From contig BRYA01000296.1 in NCBI GenBank assembly GCA_030267965.1, positions 1 to 58,256 on the forward strand: 58,256 bases of DNA. The letters run 5' to 3'. The notes under the pieces are model-generated. The model did not search any database. It was not told the DNA's origin and saw nothing but the letters and a program-made list of their open reading frames with translations. Source of the DNA: Triparma columacea (Eukaryota; Sar; Bolidophyceae; Parmales; Triparmaceae). Below are positions 30,499 to 40,740 of the stretch, one piece after another (position 1 is the first letter of the stretch; every line of letters starts with the position of its first letter). Made by a program: the position numbers and the translations under genes.

Positions 30499-33237
30499 TT
30501 AAGCGACTTCGCCACCCATGTAGAGACCATTCACAGCCTCCCAAAGGAACTCTCCGACCTCCTCGCTGCTTGACACCAGCTCGCCCTTGCCCTCGCTCCT
30601 GACAAAGTTAAGCTCCCCAGCGTCGTTGATGTCAGCGATGTTGTCAAACTCGCAGTCCCAGGCCCTCTTCAGCACATTGGACTGCCACTCCTCGTCGACC
30701 TCGACCAAGTACCTCAGCTCGGCGTTCTCATCATCAGAACGAAGCATCTTCCCGGGCCTCTGGGTAACAAGCTGGTCCACAGACTTGCTGGGATCACTGC
30801 AAGCGCAGTAGCCCCTCTTGTTGTCGCGGCGGACCACCGCAAGGACGCCCTCGACAAACTCCTCACGAGTCACTCCAAGGGTGTCAAACAGTGCGCGGAG
30901 AGGAGCAAAGTCAAACCCACCGAAGCGGTTGAACAAGTACACGAAGCACTGATGAAGCTTGAAGCCGTCTCCAGTTAGGACTCCCAGGTCATTGCTCATG
31001 GCACCCGCCCACTGAACCGCCATACCGACGCACTGGCCGTGAAGCTTGACGGCCTCAGGAGGGATCTCAATACCCCTCTCCTCAGCCCTGTAGTAGCAAA
31101 GGTTGGCATAGGCCTCGACGCCGTGGCCGAGAGTGTGGGCGTACTCGAAGAGGAGGGCGCGGTACTTCTCGAACGGGTCGGAGTAGGCGAGGAACATGGC
31201 CTTGGCAGACACGATCTCCTTGTTGATGGTGGTGAGGAAATTCTTGATCTTGGTGACCTTCTCGTCTCCGAGGGAGTAGTAGTTGGCACGGAACTGAGTC
31301 ATCAATTCGCGACGCTGGTGTACTAGCGCCTCAAGGGTGGCGGTATCTTTGCTCGTGAGCTTGATGGTGGAAGGAGAGAAACCGGCGTTACCATTGAACT
31401 CAGATACGCCATCCTCCTCGTCAAGGCTGCCTGAACTGCTCCCGGTGGGTGCAAGGGAAGCAATCGACTGAAGGGAGGCAATATTTGTGCCACTCACACC
31501 ACAATTTATTGTGGGGCAGCCACTCTTGATGTCCCTGATCTCCTTTCCAATGTTGATGATCTCCTTCTTCATGCTCTGGACCTTGGAGTCGTTGATGAAA
31601 GAAAGAAGAGTGTCAAAGCCTCCGACATTCTTCACGATCTTGGTGAAGTCCGAAGCGAACTCCTTCGCTCCTAGAATGTTAGAGTAATCGGATGCGCCCA
31701 CGCCAGAGTTCGCAACACCCAACATGTTCATGGTCTTGCAGGCCTCCCCAACTGTGGCATGAGCGTTGGCAGAGCTGAGCGTGAGGAAAGTCTCCGAGAT
31801 GCAAAAAACAAGCTTGGGGATGTAGAAAGCACCGAGGATGTTCTTCGAAAGGATCTTGCACTCCTTGACGAGGGAGAAGGCCTTCTTGGCAGAGGTCGTC
31901 GCATCGTTGAAGTGCATAGGAGTAGTAGGGATCTCGACGAGATCGGCCCCGGTCATGGCGGCAATCAGACCAATACAGTTGCCGTTCACACCGCCCCCGA
32001 CAGCAAGGATCACGGGGGTCAGCTTGAGAGAGTTGGCAAGGGAAATCTGCCTGAAGAGCTGGCGGCGAGCGAAGCGAGTCGCGGGAGGGGTTGCGTGGAG
32101 GGTTAGGATTGTTGCGTAAGAGAACGTGATATCGTTGCTCGCTTCTTGATTTTTCCCATTCTCACCTCCTTCGTTCCGTAGTTCGTCCAGCACTTGTAAG
32201 ACTCTCCACTCTTATGCGTGAAGTAGTACCCGTAAGGCTGCTTGAGGGCTTCGAGAACGTCAGATCCGTATCCGAGGGCGTCGCAGGTCTCGCCGCTCGA
32301 AACAATGGGAAAGTACCCGGCATCGTAGTGACTCGAGAGCATGTCAGAAAGAGCGCTCAGAGAGTTGTTGTACGATCCGTTGTGGGTCATCATGGGGAGG
32401 GTCAAACCCCCGATCTTGAAAGGAATCGGAGTCGTTGGGTGGCTCTCCTGATCCTTGTGGTTGATAAACTTGGAGGTGTTGATGTTATGCCAAGTTCCAA
32501 TCTTTTTCTTGACAGTCTTATCGGCAAGGGGGCCGAAGACGGCCTTGATGGGGAACATGCCCATCCTGGCAGAGTCGCCGGCGTTGATGTGGAAGACACC
32601 GGAAGGACTGGAATAGAAGAGGGGGTCGTTGTACTTGGTACGCTGCGTGAGCAGGGCCACCGTGAGGCCACGGAAAGGGAGCATACCGATGAGGGCGGCG
32701 TAGAAGTCGCCTCCGCCCCTCTCTTCGTCCTGCGAATGGTAGAGAAAATTGTAATGGGTGAGAATCTTGAGGAACTTCGGGAGGTTTTCGGAAGGTTTCC
32801 TGATGATGATCTGAACTTACCTCCCATCCGACGAATACGACAAGCGTGGCCCTGTCAGCCCCCTCTAACAGAAGCTTCTCCCCAATGGTGAATATCGTCT
32901 CGTACTCAGCCATAGCAGAAGAGACTGTTGGAGCAGCCTGACTTGAAAGTCGATGAACAACCCTGGGAAGGGAGCAGGATGTATCAGCCACTAGGCTAGC
33001 TATTGAGGCTTCTGCGGTGTCGTCTTCGACAACAAGAGGGGGTGCAATGATGTGGACGCCGGAGAAGGCGTCTTTACCCTTCGGCAAGGGGGTCTTTTTA
33101 ACAATCTCAGACAGCAAGTCTGTCGAAGATATGTGTTTGAGATGATTGTAATTGATTTGGACGCTTGTAGTGTTGACTTCGTTCGGAATCTTCTCGTAAA
33201 GAGTATTATTAGACGCGTTGGGTAGAAACTTAGACAT
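30499..33237 (-). CDS. Sugar-phosphate cyclase, dehydroquinate synthase superfamily, enlarged
   Basis: Three exons (33237-32821, 32729-32166, 32058-30499), phase 0 throughout, encode 846 residues. From about residue 245 the dehydroquinate synthase fold is visible: HKSGESYKCW, then ILAVGGGVNGNCIGLIAA (NAD-binding Gly triplet at 348-350), VEIPTTPMHFNDA, ILGAFYIPKLVF, EYAHTLGHGVEA (metal-ligand His639) and VKLHGQCVGMA (His667). The spelling of these motifs is closer to 2-deoxy-scyllo-inosose or valiolone synthases than to shikimate-pathway AroB. The superfamily uses NAD and a divalent metal to cyclise heptulose or hexose phosphates. Family members are usually 350-450 residues. Here about 240 residues precede the domain and about 130 extra residues sit between its halves. 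The substrate is unknown. Confidence 0.8.
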
Positions 33238-33692
33238 GTTAGACGTTTATTGGCTCAAAAGATTTGTAATTTTTGTTTTCCAGAACAGCAAGGCCAATGA
33301 CCCATCGGATCCTGACCGTTCATCTTACGTGTTCTGGAGTTATTGTGTTTCAGGTTATGGGGGAAGTTGATATTGGCGTTTAAGCTTTAAATTTCGCGCA
33401 GCGGTATTTTAATACGTATGATACGGAATTATCGAAAAAATATATAAAATTACGTACACCTTCATATAAAACCTGATCTCAATAATTTGATTTGTCCCCA
33501 AAACGGCTTTTTTTACGGCGATTTTAACGCTCCCTACCATTGCAATGTTGTTCATAGGACTGATGTACGCAAGAATTCTACTTACGAACCGTTTTGCTCA
33601 CCCTAAAATTGTCAGGAAATCACCACATCCAAAAAAAATCAATCAAAGAGAGGAGATGCAAAAAAAAATCAGAAAGTTTCTTATTGTTTCGT
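33238..33692. other. Intergenic region, nothing recognised
   Basis: A/T-leaning spacer upstream of the cyclase gene. No coding frame, tRNA or clear promoter motif is seen. Confidence 0.5.
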
Positions 33693-34907
33693 TCACTTCT
33701 TCTTACCCCTACCCTTCTTCCCCTTCTTGCCCTTCTTGCCCTTCTTGCCATTCTTCCCCGTCGCAACTGCTCCTTCCGCTACTCCCACATCCGCTACCCC
33801 CACATCCACTACTCCCACATCCGCTACTCCCACATCCGCTACTCCCACATCCGCTCCTCCCCCCTTCATCACCTTCCCTGTCTTGGATCTTTTCTTGACC
33901 ATTGCCTCACTCTCCCCCCTTTCGTTCAGCGGTCCCCTGCATTGCACCCTGTGCTCCCTCCAGTGCTTGACCTGGCACTCCCTCGAGCAGTAGGCGACGT
34001 TGCGACAGGGACACATTAGGAGCTTGTCGCGGGACTTGGCTGTTAGAGCCTCGCAAACGAAGCAGCAGAAGGGACGGCCTTGAAGGTAATGTTTCGTGAT
34101 GTTCGTGATTGTAAAATCGCGAATGGAAGGACGGAATGAATCGAATTTGTCTCGAACTATGTCAGAATCGGGCTTTCCGAGATGAAGAAATGTTGTGAAC
34201 ATCTTTATTGCGACATCTCTACTAAGAATAGGGGATTCTCCTCTGCACGCTTGGAGGCATATACCCAACACATTATACACGTCGTTGGTGGATGCAATAG
34301 CACCGCGCGTGAGAAACAGCCTGCATACGTCATGTGCTCCACAATTGACAGTACAAGCAAGTGGTGAAACAACATGTCCATCAGGGTCAACCACTGTCTT
34401 GTTCACATTTGCTCCATGATCGAGAAGTGCTATGGCCTGATCAATGTGTCCCGCATAAGCAGCAACCATCAAAAGGTTGGAAAAACCTTCCTTCAACCCT
34501 TCGAATCCTACGTCCATATTAGGGTCAAGTCCATGTTCTAAGAGCAATCTCAAGACTGTTGAATTGTCACTATTCTTCATTGACATCTCTGCGGCCATGT
34601 ACATGGCTTCCCTGTTGTCGAAGCCGGCCTCTAAGATAAGCTTGACCATCTCAACATTATCTACACAAGAGGCGATAGAGAGGACTGAAACTACATTCAC
34701 TTCCTCATCAACGTGCTGTGAATAAGCGCCTAACAAAACCTCAGGACCATGTTCCTTGACATACCCCTTGATGCGATCCCAGTCTTGTTCCCAAGCCCAA
34801 TCTAAGCACAACTGCTGACCGTCTGTCAAATCGTCCTTACTATATACTGCCACAGTTGTGGTCTCTGATGAATTGTGTGACGATTGTACCTCTGATTCTG
34901 ATGCCAT
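33693..34907 (-). CDS. Ankyrin repeat protein with MYND zinc finger
   Basis: This is a single-exon gene of 404 residues. Residues about 60-240 hold ankyrin-type helical pairs, for example LLMVAAYAGHIDQAIALLDHGANVN. Residues about 282-325 form a MYND-type zinc finger (CCFVCEAL, then CPCRNVAYCSRECQVKHWREHRVQC) with the usual C4-C2HC ligands. MYND and ankyrin domains are both protein-interaction modules and are often combined in stramenopiles. The C-terminal 70 residues are low complexity: five to six DVGVA units from a 15-base tandem repeat, then a KKGKKGKKG tail suited to nucleic-acid or nuclear targeting. The ATG at 34907 is the first in frame. Confidence 0.88.
   Translation of the reverse strand: MASESEVQSSHNSSETTTVAVYSKDDLTDGQQLCLDWAWEQDWDRIKGYVKEHGPEVLLGAYSQHVDEEVNVVSVLSIASCVDNVEMVKLILEAGFDNREAMYMAAEMSMKNSDNSTVLRLLLEHGLDPNMDVGFEGLKEGFSNLLMVAAYAGHIDQAIALLDHGANVNKTVVDPDGHVVSPLACTVNCGAHDVCRLFLTRGAIASTNDVYNVLGICLQACRGESPILSRDVAIKMFTTFLHLGKPDSDIVRDKFDSFRPSIRDFTITNITKHYLQGRPFCCFVCEALTAKSRDKLLMCPCRNVAYCSRECQVKHWREHRVQCRGPLNERGESEAMVKKRSKTGKVMKGGGADVGVADVGVADVGVVDVGVADVGVAEGAVATGKNGKKGKKGKKGKKGRGKKK
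33778..33855. repeat. Five tandem 15-base units coding DVGVA
   Basis: Units of GCTACTCCCACATCC with one- or two-base variants sit near the 3' end of the ankyrin-MYND gene. Confidence 0.9.
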
Positions 34908-35147
34908 TTTTGAGCGAACCTACACCAAGTGTAAGTTTATAGCGGCAGATTACGATGTGAAAACTTATCAACAAAGCCTTGAAAGTACTCCACTTAGGAA
35001 GAAGTGGTCGTGTAGGTGCTAGTATTGGAATCCACCTCTGAGAAAGTTTCTTCGGGGAAGCAGAAGGCAGAAGTCGAAAGTCTGTCGAAAGGAAGAGAGT
35101 AACGTAGATCATTTTTATTAATAGCATAAAATCGTCAATCCTTTCAG
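34908..35147. other. Spacer between ankyrin-MYND gene and 5S rRNA
   Basis: Apart from the 5S gene that follows, the intergenic stretch to 35387 shows no coding frame. Confidence 0.5.
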
Positions 35148-35261
35148 AATCGGCCACACAATCATGACAGCACCGCTTCCCGTCTGCTCAGCGAAGTTAA
35201 GCATGACCTGGCTCTATTAGTACTACGGTGGGGGACCACGTTGGAACACAGAGTGCTGATT
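35148..35261 (+). rRNA. 5S ribosomal RNA (dispersed copy)
   Basis: The stretch aligns with eukaryotic 5S rRNA through its length: CGGCCACAC near the start, CGTCTGCTCAGCGAAGTTAAGC in the middle (first 20 bases shown by position 35190 onward), TTAGTACTACGGTGGGGGACC and GGAACAC. The ends AATCGGC and GCTGATT pair to form helix I. The internal box C region (GAAGTTAAGC) used by TFIIIA is recognisable. A TTTTTTT run follows directly as the RNA polymerase III terminator. It is a single dispersed copy on the plus strand between protein genes. Exact ends are estimated from helix I, about 114 bases. Confidence 0.9.
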
Positions 35262-35266
35262 TTTTT
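35260..35266 (+). terminator. Pol III T-run terminator of 5S rRNA
   Basis: Seven T residues directly follow the 5S helix I. Confidence 0.8.
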
Positions 35267-35387
35267 GCATCTCTATAGATTTTTTTTTGGAGGCGGACGG
35301 CGAATATTTGTTCTCATTTTGCGACGGAAATATATGTTGTTGCTCATTTTTTTTTGTACAATATTACACATCCATTTACACTTGTAC

Positions 35388-38300
35388 CTAGAAATTGGCG
35401 AAGAGCATCCTTGCCCCAAGCGTGGATTCGTTCTTCTCCTCCTCCTCCTTGACCTCAACGCTCTTGCCTTCCTCACTCTTGACCAAACTTTCATCTTGGA
35501 GCATCGCTTCTTCATCGAAGTCATCGGCGTCGTCTTCATTTATGTCGTAGGTCTTCTGCTTCACCCACGGATTCTTGCACCACAGCGGGCATAAGAGCTT
35601 CTCATAGTAACAAAGCAGCCTCTCGTAGATTATGATGACGAGCTGCCAGAAGAGCCACAAGTTGTACATGAGGAAGCTGGCATTTCTACTAATAAGCAAG
35701 TACAACCCCCCAAGCCCCCTGACTCCGACTAAATCAACCTCGACGTTGATATCCGAGTGAGGGGGCAAGTTGTGATTGCCAAACACCTGGCCGAAGGCGT
35801 AGTCCTCCCTAATATTGATCATGCACCGTTCGCCCAAGCTCATCTCGCTGACGACTTCGTCAATCCCTCTCAGAACCATACCCCTCGTATGGTACACCAT
35901 TCTAAGGCCTATTTTACCCTGGACATCCTTAGCCCCGCTCTCTGCGTCCGGCAAAAACAAAGGATAGTACGTCTTCAGGCCCAAGTTCTTCCTCCCCATC
36001 ATCTTATCAAGCCAGCCCAGCTGCTGCGCCTTCTGCTCGTCCATCTCCGCATAAATCTTAGCCTTCCCTTTGATTATTTTCTTCCACATGGGCTGCTTCT
36101 CGAGCTCCAGCCTCCTCCAGATTTCCTCCAGCTCGGGGTTCTTTCCCATCTTGATGTTCAGCGGAACGTCGGCTAGCTTGATCCACTCTTCCCTCTGAAT
36201 AATTTCGAAGCCATCATCGTCCTCAAATATGCACTTCACACCAAGTACGTTGCTGAAGGCGATGCACGTACCGGGCTCATAACCTTCCTCGATGAGGCTT
36301 TCATCGTCGCTCTCCACCTCCTCCTCCCCTTCTCCTCCCTCTCCCTCTCCCTCCTCCCCCTCCTGCCCCGCCTCCTCATCCTCCTCGTTCTCGACGCTGT
36401 CCTTGCTCTCTCTACTACCCCTAGACATCCGAGACCCCCTCTCCCCTGCTTTCATCTGGTCTTTGTCAAGCTCAAGCTCTCCCTTCTTAATCATGCCCAG
36501 CATAAGGTCGGGGTTGTCCGCCATCGCCGCCAGCACGTTTGGAGGTAGCTCGTGCATTAAGCTTCCCCTCCTACCCTGTTTGCTCCCCCTGCTCCCCCTC
36601 CTGTGGCTCTTTCTTGTGTGGCGGGAAGCCCTAGAAGCCTTGGGGACCCCTTTGCTGTCCAAGCTTCCCTCGTCATCCTCAAGGTTAGGAACCTTGTACT
36701 CTTCGCTCTTCTCAAAGTCAACCCCCTTTTCGATTTCCTGTTCTACCTCTGCCTTGGCCGCGGCAAGCATGGCGGAGAGGCTGTCTCCCTGGGTGGCCCT
36801 CGTATCCCTAGTGTCTCTCGTGTCTCTGCTCGCCCTGTCCGCCATGGTCGCCATGCCCCTTTTCCTTAGCTCTTTCTTCAAGGCCACCTTGGCTGCTCTG
36901 TTTGTCGCCCTCTCCTTCCGCCTCTTCTCTTTGTCCATCGTTTTCCTAAGCCTCCTCTCCTCTGGGGTCTCAAGTCCCGCGTCGATCTTCTCCTGCAATA
37001 TTCTCATCTTTTCAGCCTCGTGTTCCTCCTTTAGTTTCTCCCTCTCCTCCTGAGCCTTCAAATCTATTTTGTGGAGAATATTCACCTTGAAATCGCTCTG
37101 CTTCGGCGTTCCTTCGAGCCTGGTCCACTCCTCCTCGATAACCCTCAGTACGTTATCGTCGATTGCCATGTCTGCAGTCGCGGCACTCTTCTCAACGAGC
37201 TCCTTAATCTCCTTGCCCTTGAAGGTGAGGATTCCAAGCCTGTCGTCACCTCCTATTCTGTCCCAGTCAAAGACTTCAATTACGAGGACCCCCTCCTCGA
37301 TCTCCTTGTCCTCGCTCCCCGCGGTCAGCTTCATTTCAAAGTAAGCGTGGTTCCACAAAGGATCCAGGGTGTTCTTGATGATCTTTGTCTTTCCAACCTG
37401 TTCATCGTTCCATTTGACAATGCAGTAAGGGTCTGACAGGGAGAAGGGGTCGGCCTTCGGCAAGTGCTTCCCATCGGTGATCTGCAAAATCAGGGTGCTG
37501 CTCTCCTCTCCCGTCTCCGACTCCGCCTTGTCTTTCTTCACAAGGCCCAACTTCATACCCAGCACGCCCCTCGCCTTCTTGGGCTCCAAAAAGAAGTTCC
37601 TGACCGGCTCTTCGTTCTGCTCGAAAAGGATTTGCAGCATCTCATTGTCACTGAACGTCTTCTGCCCCATGAAGTCGTTCTTGCTAAATTTATCGTAGTC
37701 GAAGACATCGAGCCTGAGCTTGGGAAGCTTGGCCAGTGCATTCTCTCCGCTAAGCTCCTCGACGATCTTCGAGGCGTCATTGGGCGAAAGTTTCATCCCC
37801 GGCCTATAGAAGCTGGGGTCATGGTGATGGTGCTGCGACACGAGCGAGAGGATTTCCAGCATTATTATGTTGTTAAAAGATGCTTCAGCTTCACGTTAGT
37901 GATATTTCTCGCCAGCACGCTGGCATTTTCTCACCTCCTTCCCCTTGTTCTTGTTCATAATGAACATGCTCTTGTCCTTGCCGTTTAAGCACCTGACGAA
38001 CTCCTTCTCCAGGGGCACAACGAAGGTCTCGTTTTCCCAGCTTGGGTCCCTGTTCTTCATGATGACCCTGGTGGTCCCTATGAGGGTGTCCTTCCACCAC
38101 ACTGCGACGTAAGGGTCCGACATGCCGTTGGTATCCATGCCCGCCACATTGCTGCAGTTGACCACCTGCAGGTGGATGCAAGGGCCAGAGGTGCCCACCT
38201 GGAACTGCAGCGGCTTCCCCCCCGTCCATCCGTAGGTGGAGTCAACCAAGGTGCCGTGAGAGGTGCGCTTCTTTATCAGTCCCCCCAGGGTGGTCAAACA

Positions 38301-38800
38301 ATTAAACATCCGCAGCCGGCGCGTATCGGCCTCGCCCTCTTTGTCCTTGACGTAGAGCTTGTAATTTAGCGTCACCCAGTCGTGGGTTTTGGGGAAGGTA
38401 AAGTTATCCCCATCCTCAAGCACCTTGACCTTGTAGGGTCTCCCCGTCGTGATTCTCTTGCGCTTGTGCATCGACTTCTTGATGTCACTGTGCACGATCG
38501 CGTCGCATTCCTCACAGTAGCACTTCATCTTGCAGTCAACACACAGGAAAAGGGAATCCTTCTTTATGCCGTTCCTATGGCACGTGAGGCATTTAGGGTA
38601 CTTCTTCATCTGCTGATATTTGGTCTGGAAGGGGAGGGAAGGGAGTGGGGTGAAGGGGGTCCAGCGAATCGATCGTGTGGTAAAAGTTAGGTTGGAACTC
38701 GGACCTTTCAACTCAGGGACAAAGCTATTTCTAGACGTCATTACTTTTTGTCAAGTCTCACCTCATCATAAAGATTACGGAGCCGGAGGGGCTCGATCAT
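35388..38800 (-). CDS. B-box / double C2 / FKBP-like membrane protein
   Basis: Three exons (38800-38762, 38624-37935, 37832-35388), all phase 0, encode 1057 residues. Domains in order are: a B-box-like zinc module (about 25-68, CLTCHRNG, CVDC, CYCEECDAIVHS); a first C2 domain (about 165-300) with Asp ligands in MDTNGMSDPY and VFDYDKF; and a second C2 (about 355-465) with SLSDPYCIVKW and FDWDRIGGDDRLG. A charged coiled coil with Arg/Ser-Asp-Thr-Arg repeats and an acidic stretch come next. Then comes a segment with the C-terminal half of an FKBP domain (GIDEVVSEMSLGERCMI, YAFGQV, LPPHSDINVEVDLVGV), and a hydrophobic segment (about 955-985) near the end. C2 domains bind Ca2+ and phospholipid. 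FKBP activity is unproven. Confidence 0.78.
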
Positions 38801-39326
38801 CTCCGAAAAAGGTTATATGAAGGTGTCAAAATTTGACTGAGGATGCTTGTCGTTGGGGGCTTGGGGCAAGGGTGTGGGCCAAGGGGGAGGGTTGACAGGA
38901 GGAAAGAAGTAAGAGTAGGGCGGAGAAAGGTAACGGCTGGGGGAATGGAGGAGGCGGTATCGGGTTTGAGGTGATGTGACTCAATGAGGGCTGTAGTCCG
39001 TTTATTTGTGAAGGAATTCGAAGGAAAAGGGAGCAAACAGGGGGTGTGAGAGGAGCAGCGCTATTTCTTCACCTGGTAAACTTATCAAGGCCAAAATATC
39101 TGTGAAACCTGTAAATTCCGCACCAGCCCGAGTGTCTCGTCTTACATTAGCTCAACCGACTCCCCGTAAGCCTGGGAGTTCCTCCAACAAGCCACCTTTC
39201 CTTTAGAAATCCACAGTGCCTGTTCCCGACCCACCGAGATAGGAGGACAGGTAAAAAGTCCATCCAATAGCAACACCCTCTGGTTTTAAAAGACTAGACG
39301 TCGTCGTAAAAGTCCCAACAGGCCCC
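38801..39326. other. Divergent intergenic region, nothing recognised
   Basis: This is the spacer between the start of the C2/FKBP gene and the start of the EF-hand gene. A minus-strand frame here lacks an ATG and is Pro/Thr/Ser-rich; I do not support it. Confidence 0.5.
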
Positions 39327-40562
39327 ATGCCGTCACCACTGAAGGGCGTGGAGGCCCTCTCCATGAACGAGATGAACGTGACGGGAAAGCAGAAGGATCA
39401 CCCCAGCATATCCGACTACTACAAGGCGGCGGCGGGGAAGGGGGACTCGAGATCGATCACGTACCAGCACGGGCTAAGCAACTTCAGCTCGGTGCAGCTT
39501 GGGGATGATAGGGTCACGTTTAAGAAGAGCTTGAGCCAAGACGTTTACAAGTGAGTGGCAAGGGGGGGGGGGGACTTGGGAGGTTAGGGACGATGCGATG
39601 CTCGGGTTTGAGGATTTGGTTGGGAGTTGGGTGTGTGTGGGGGGTTAGAGTGACTATGGGGTTCATCTCTTGTCTGTTTGCATCCCTGACACNNNNNNNN
39701 NNNNNNNNNNNNNNNNNNNNNNNNNNNNNNNNNNNNNNNNNNNCCCCCCCCCCCCTCCCCCCCCCCCTCCCCCCCTCCCAACAGACTAGACACCGAACGC
39801 CAAGCCCAGCTGAACCTGTCGGACCACATCTCCGAGTCCGTGGTGAAGCCCCCCGAGCAGCTGGCAATGGACTACAAGGAGGCCACCGAGATTGTCGGCA
39901 GCGAGAAGATATCTCAGATGGAGCAGATGATGAGGGACAAGCTGCAGCAGAGGACGAAGACCGGCCCCTTCCAGCTGCGGAAGACGTTCAAGTACTTCGA
40001 CCGCGACGGTTCCGGCGGCATCGACTTCGACGAGTTCCAGAGGGCCATGGAGCTAATGGGTTTCCAGTTCACCGAAATGCAGCAGCTCGGCCTCTTCGCC
40101 CGCTACGACGGCTCCTGCACGGGGGAGGTCGACTACACCGAGTTCGTAAACAAGCTCATGGAGTCGGACTTCAAGGGCGTCGCTTCCTCCGCCCACGGGG
40201 GTAGGCTCCACAACATGGTTAGGACGTTCACGGCTACGGAGTCTGACCTTGGGGGTGACGTCGTTGTCGTTGACGAGGACAGCGACGAGGACAGCGACGT
40301 CGACGACGACGAGAGGGACAGGTTCAGACGCGCCGAGGTTATGCAGGTGTTCCGGGTCATTGACAAGAACAACAGCAACACCCTGGATAAGGGGGAGGTG
40401 GAACTACTGCTGAGGGCGCTGGGGAAGAACTATACGAAGGCGCAACTTGATGAGGGGTGGGCGAAGGTGGATATGGATAAGAGCGGACAGATCGACTTTG
40501 AAGAGTTCTACAAATGGTACAATGAAATGGGCGGGATGAAAGTAATGGCGGTGAGAAAGTAA
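39327..40562 (+). CDS. Four-EF-hand calcium-binding protein
   Basis: Two exons (39327-39550 and 39785-40562) encode 333 residues; the intron contains an assembly gap. Residues 1-130 are unrecognised. Four EF-hand loops follow in two pairs: DRDGSGGIDFDE and a divergent RYDGSCTGEVDY, then after an acidic linker (VVVVDEDSDEDSDVDDDE) DKNNSNTLDKGE and DMDKSGQIDFEE. Loops one, three and four have good Ca2+ ligands; loop two lacks the first Asp. The second pair is centrin/calmodulin-like. The role is Ca2+ sensing, partner unknown. Its 3' end is 178 bases from the convergent RING-ligase gene. Confidence 0.88.
39693..39743. other. Assembly gap (51 N)
   Basis: A run of 51 unknown bases lies in the EF-hand gene intron, followed immediately by a C-rich acceptor tract. 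Confidence 1.
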
Positions 40563-40740
40563 TGAGACAAAAACTAAAAATGATTAAATCTCGAAAGGTT
40601 AGGGAAGGGAGGGAATACGGAAAATGTCGGGGAGGGGGTTAATGGGGGGGTTGGTTGAGAGTAAAGTGAGAGTCCGCCCAAAAATAAAGTTTGATAAAAT
40701 ACAAAAAATCATTTCTTTACTCCCCCCCCCCACCATCATC

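Noticed and set aside
38625..38741. Start at the Met at 38741 for the C2/FKBP gene
   Set aside because: The stretch ends in a pyrimidine tract and CAG and is preceded by a GTGAGA donor. It is better explained as an intron joined to a 13-codon first exon.
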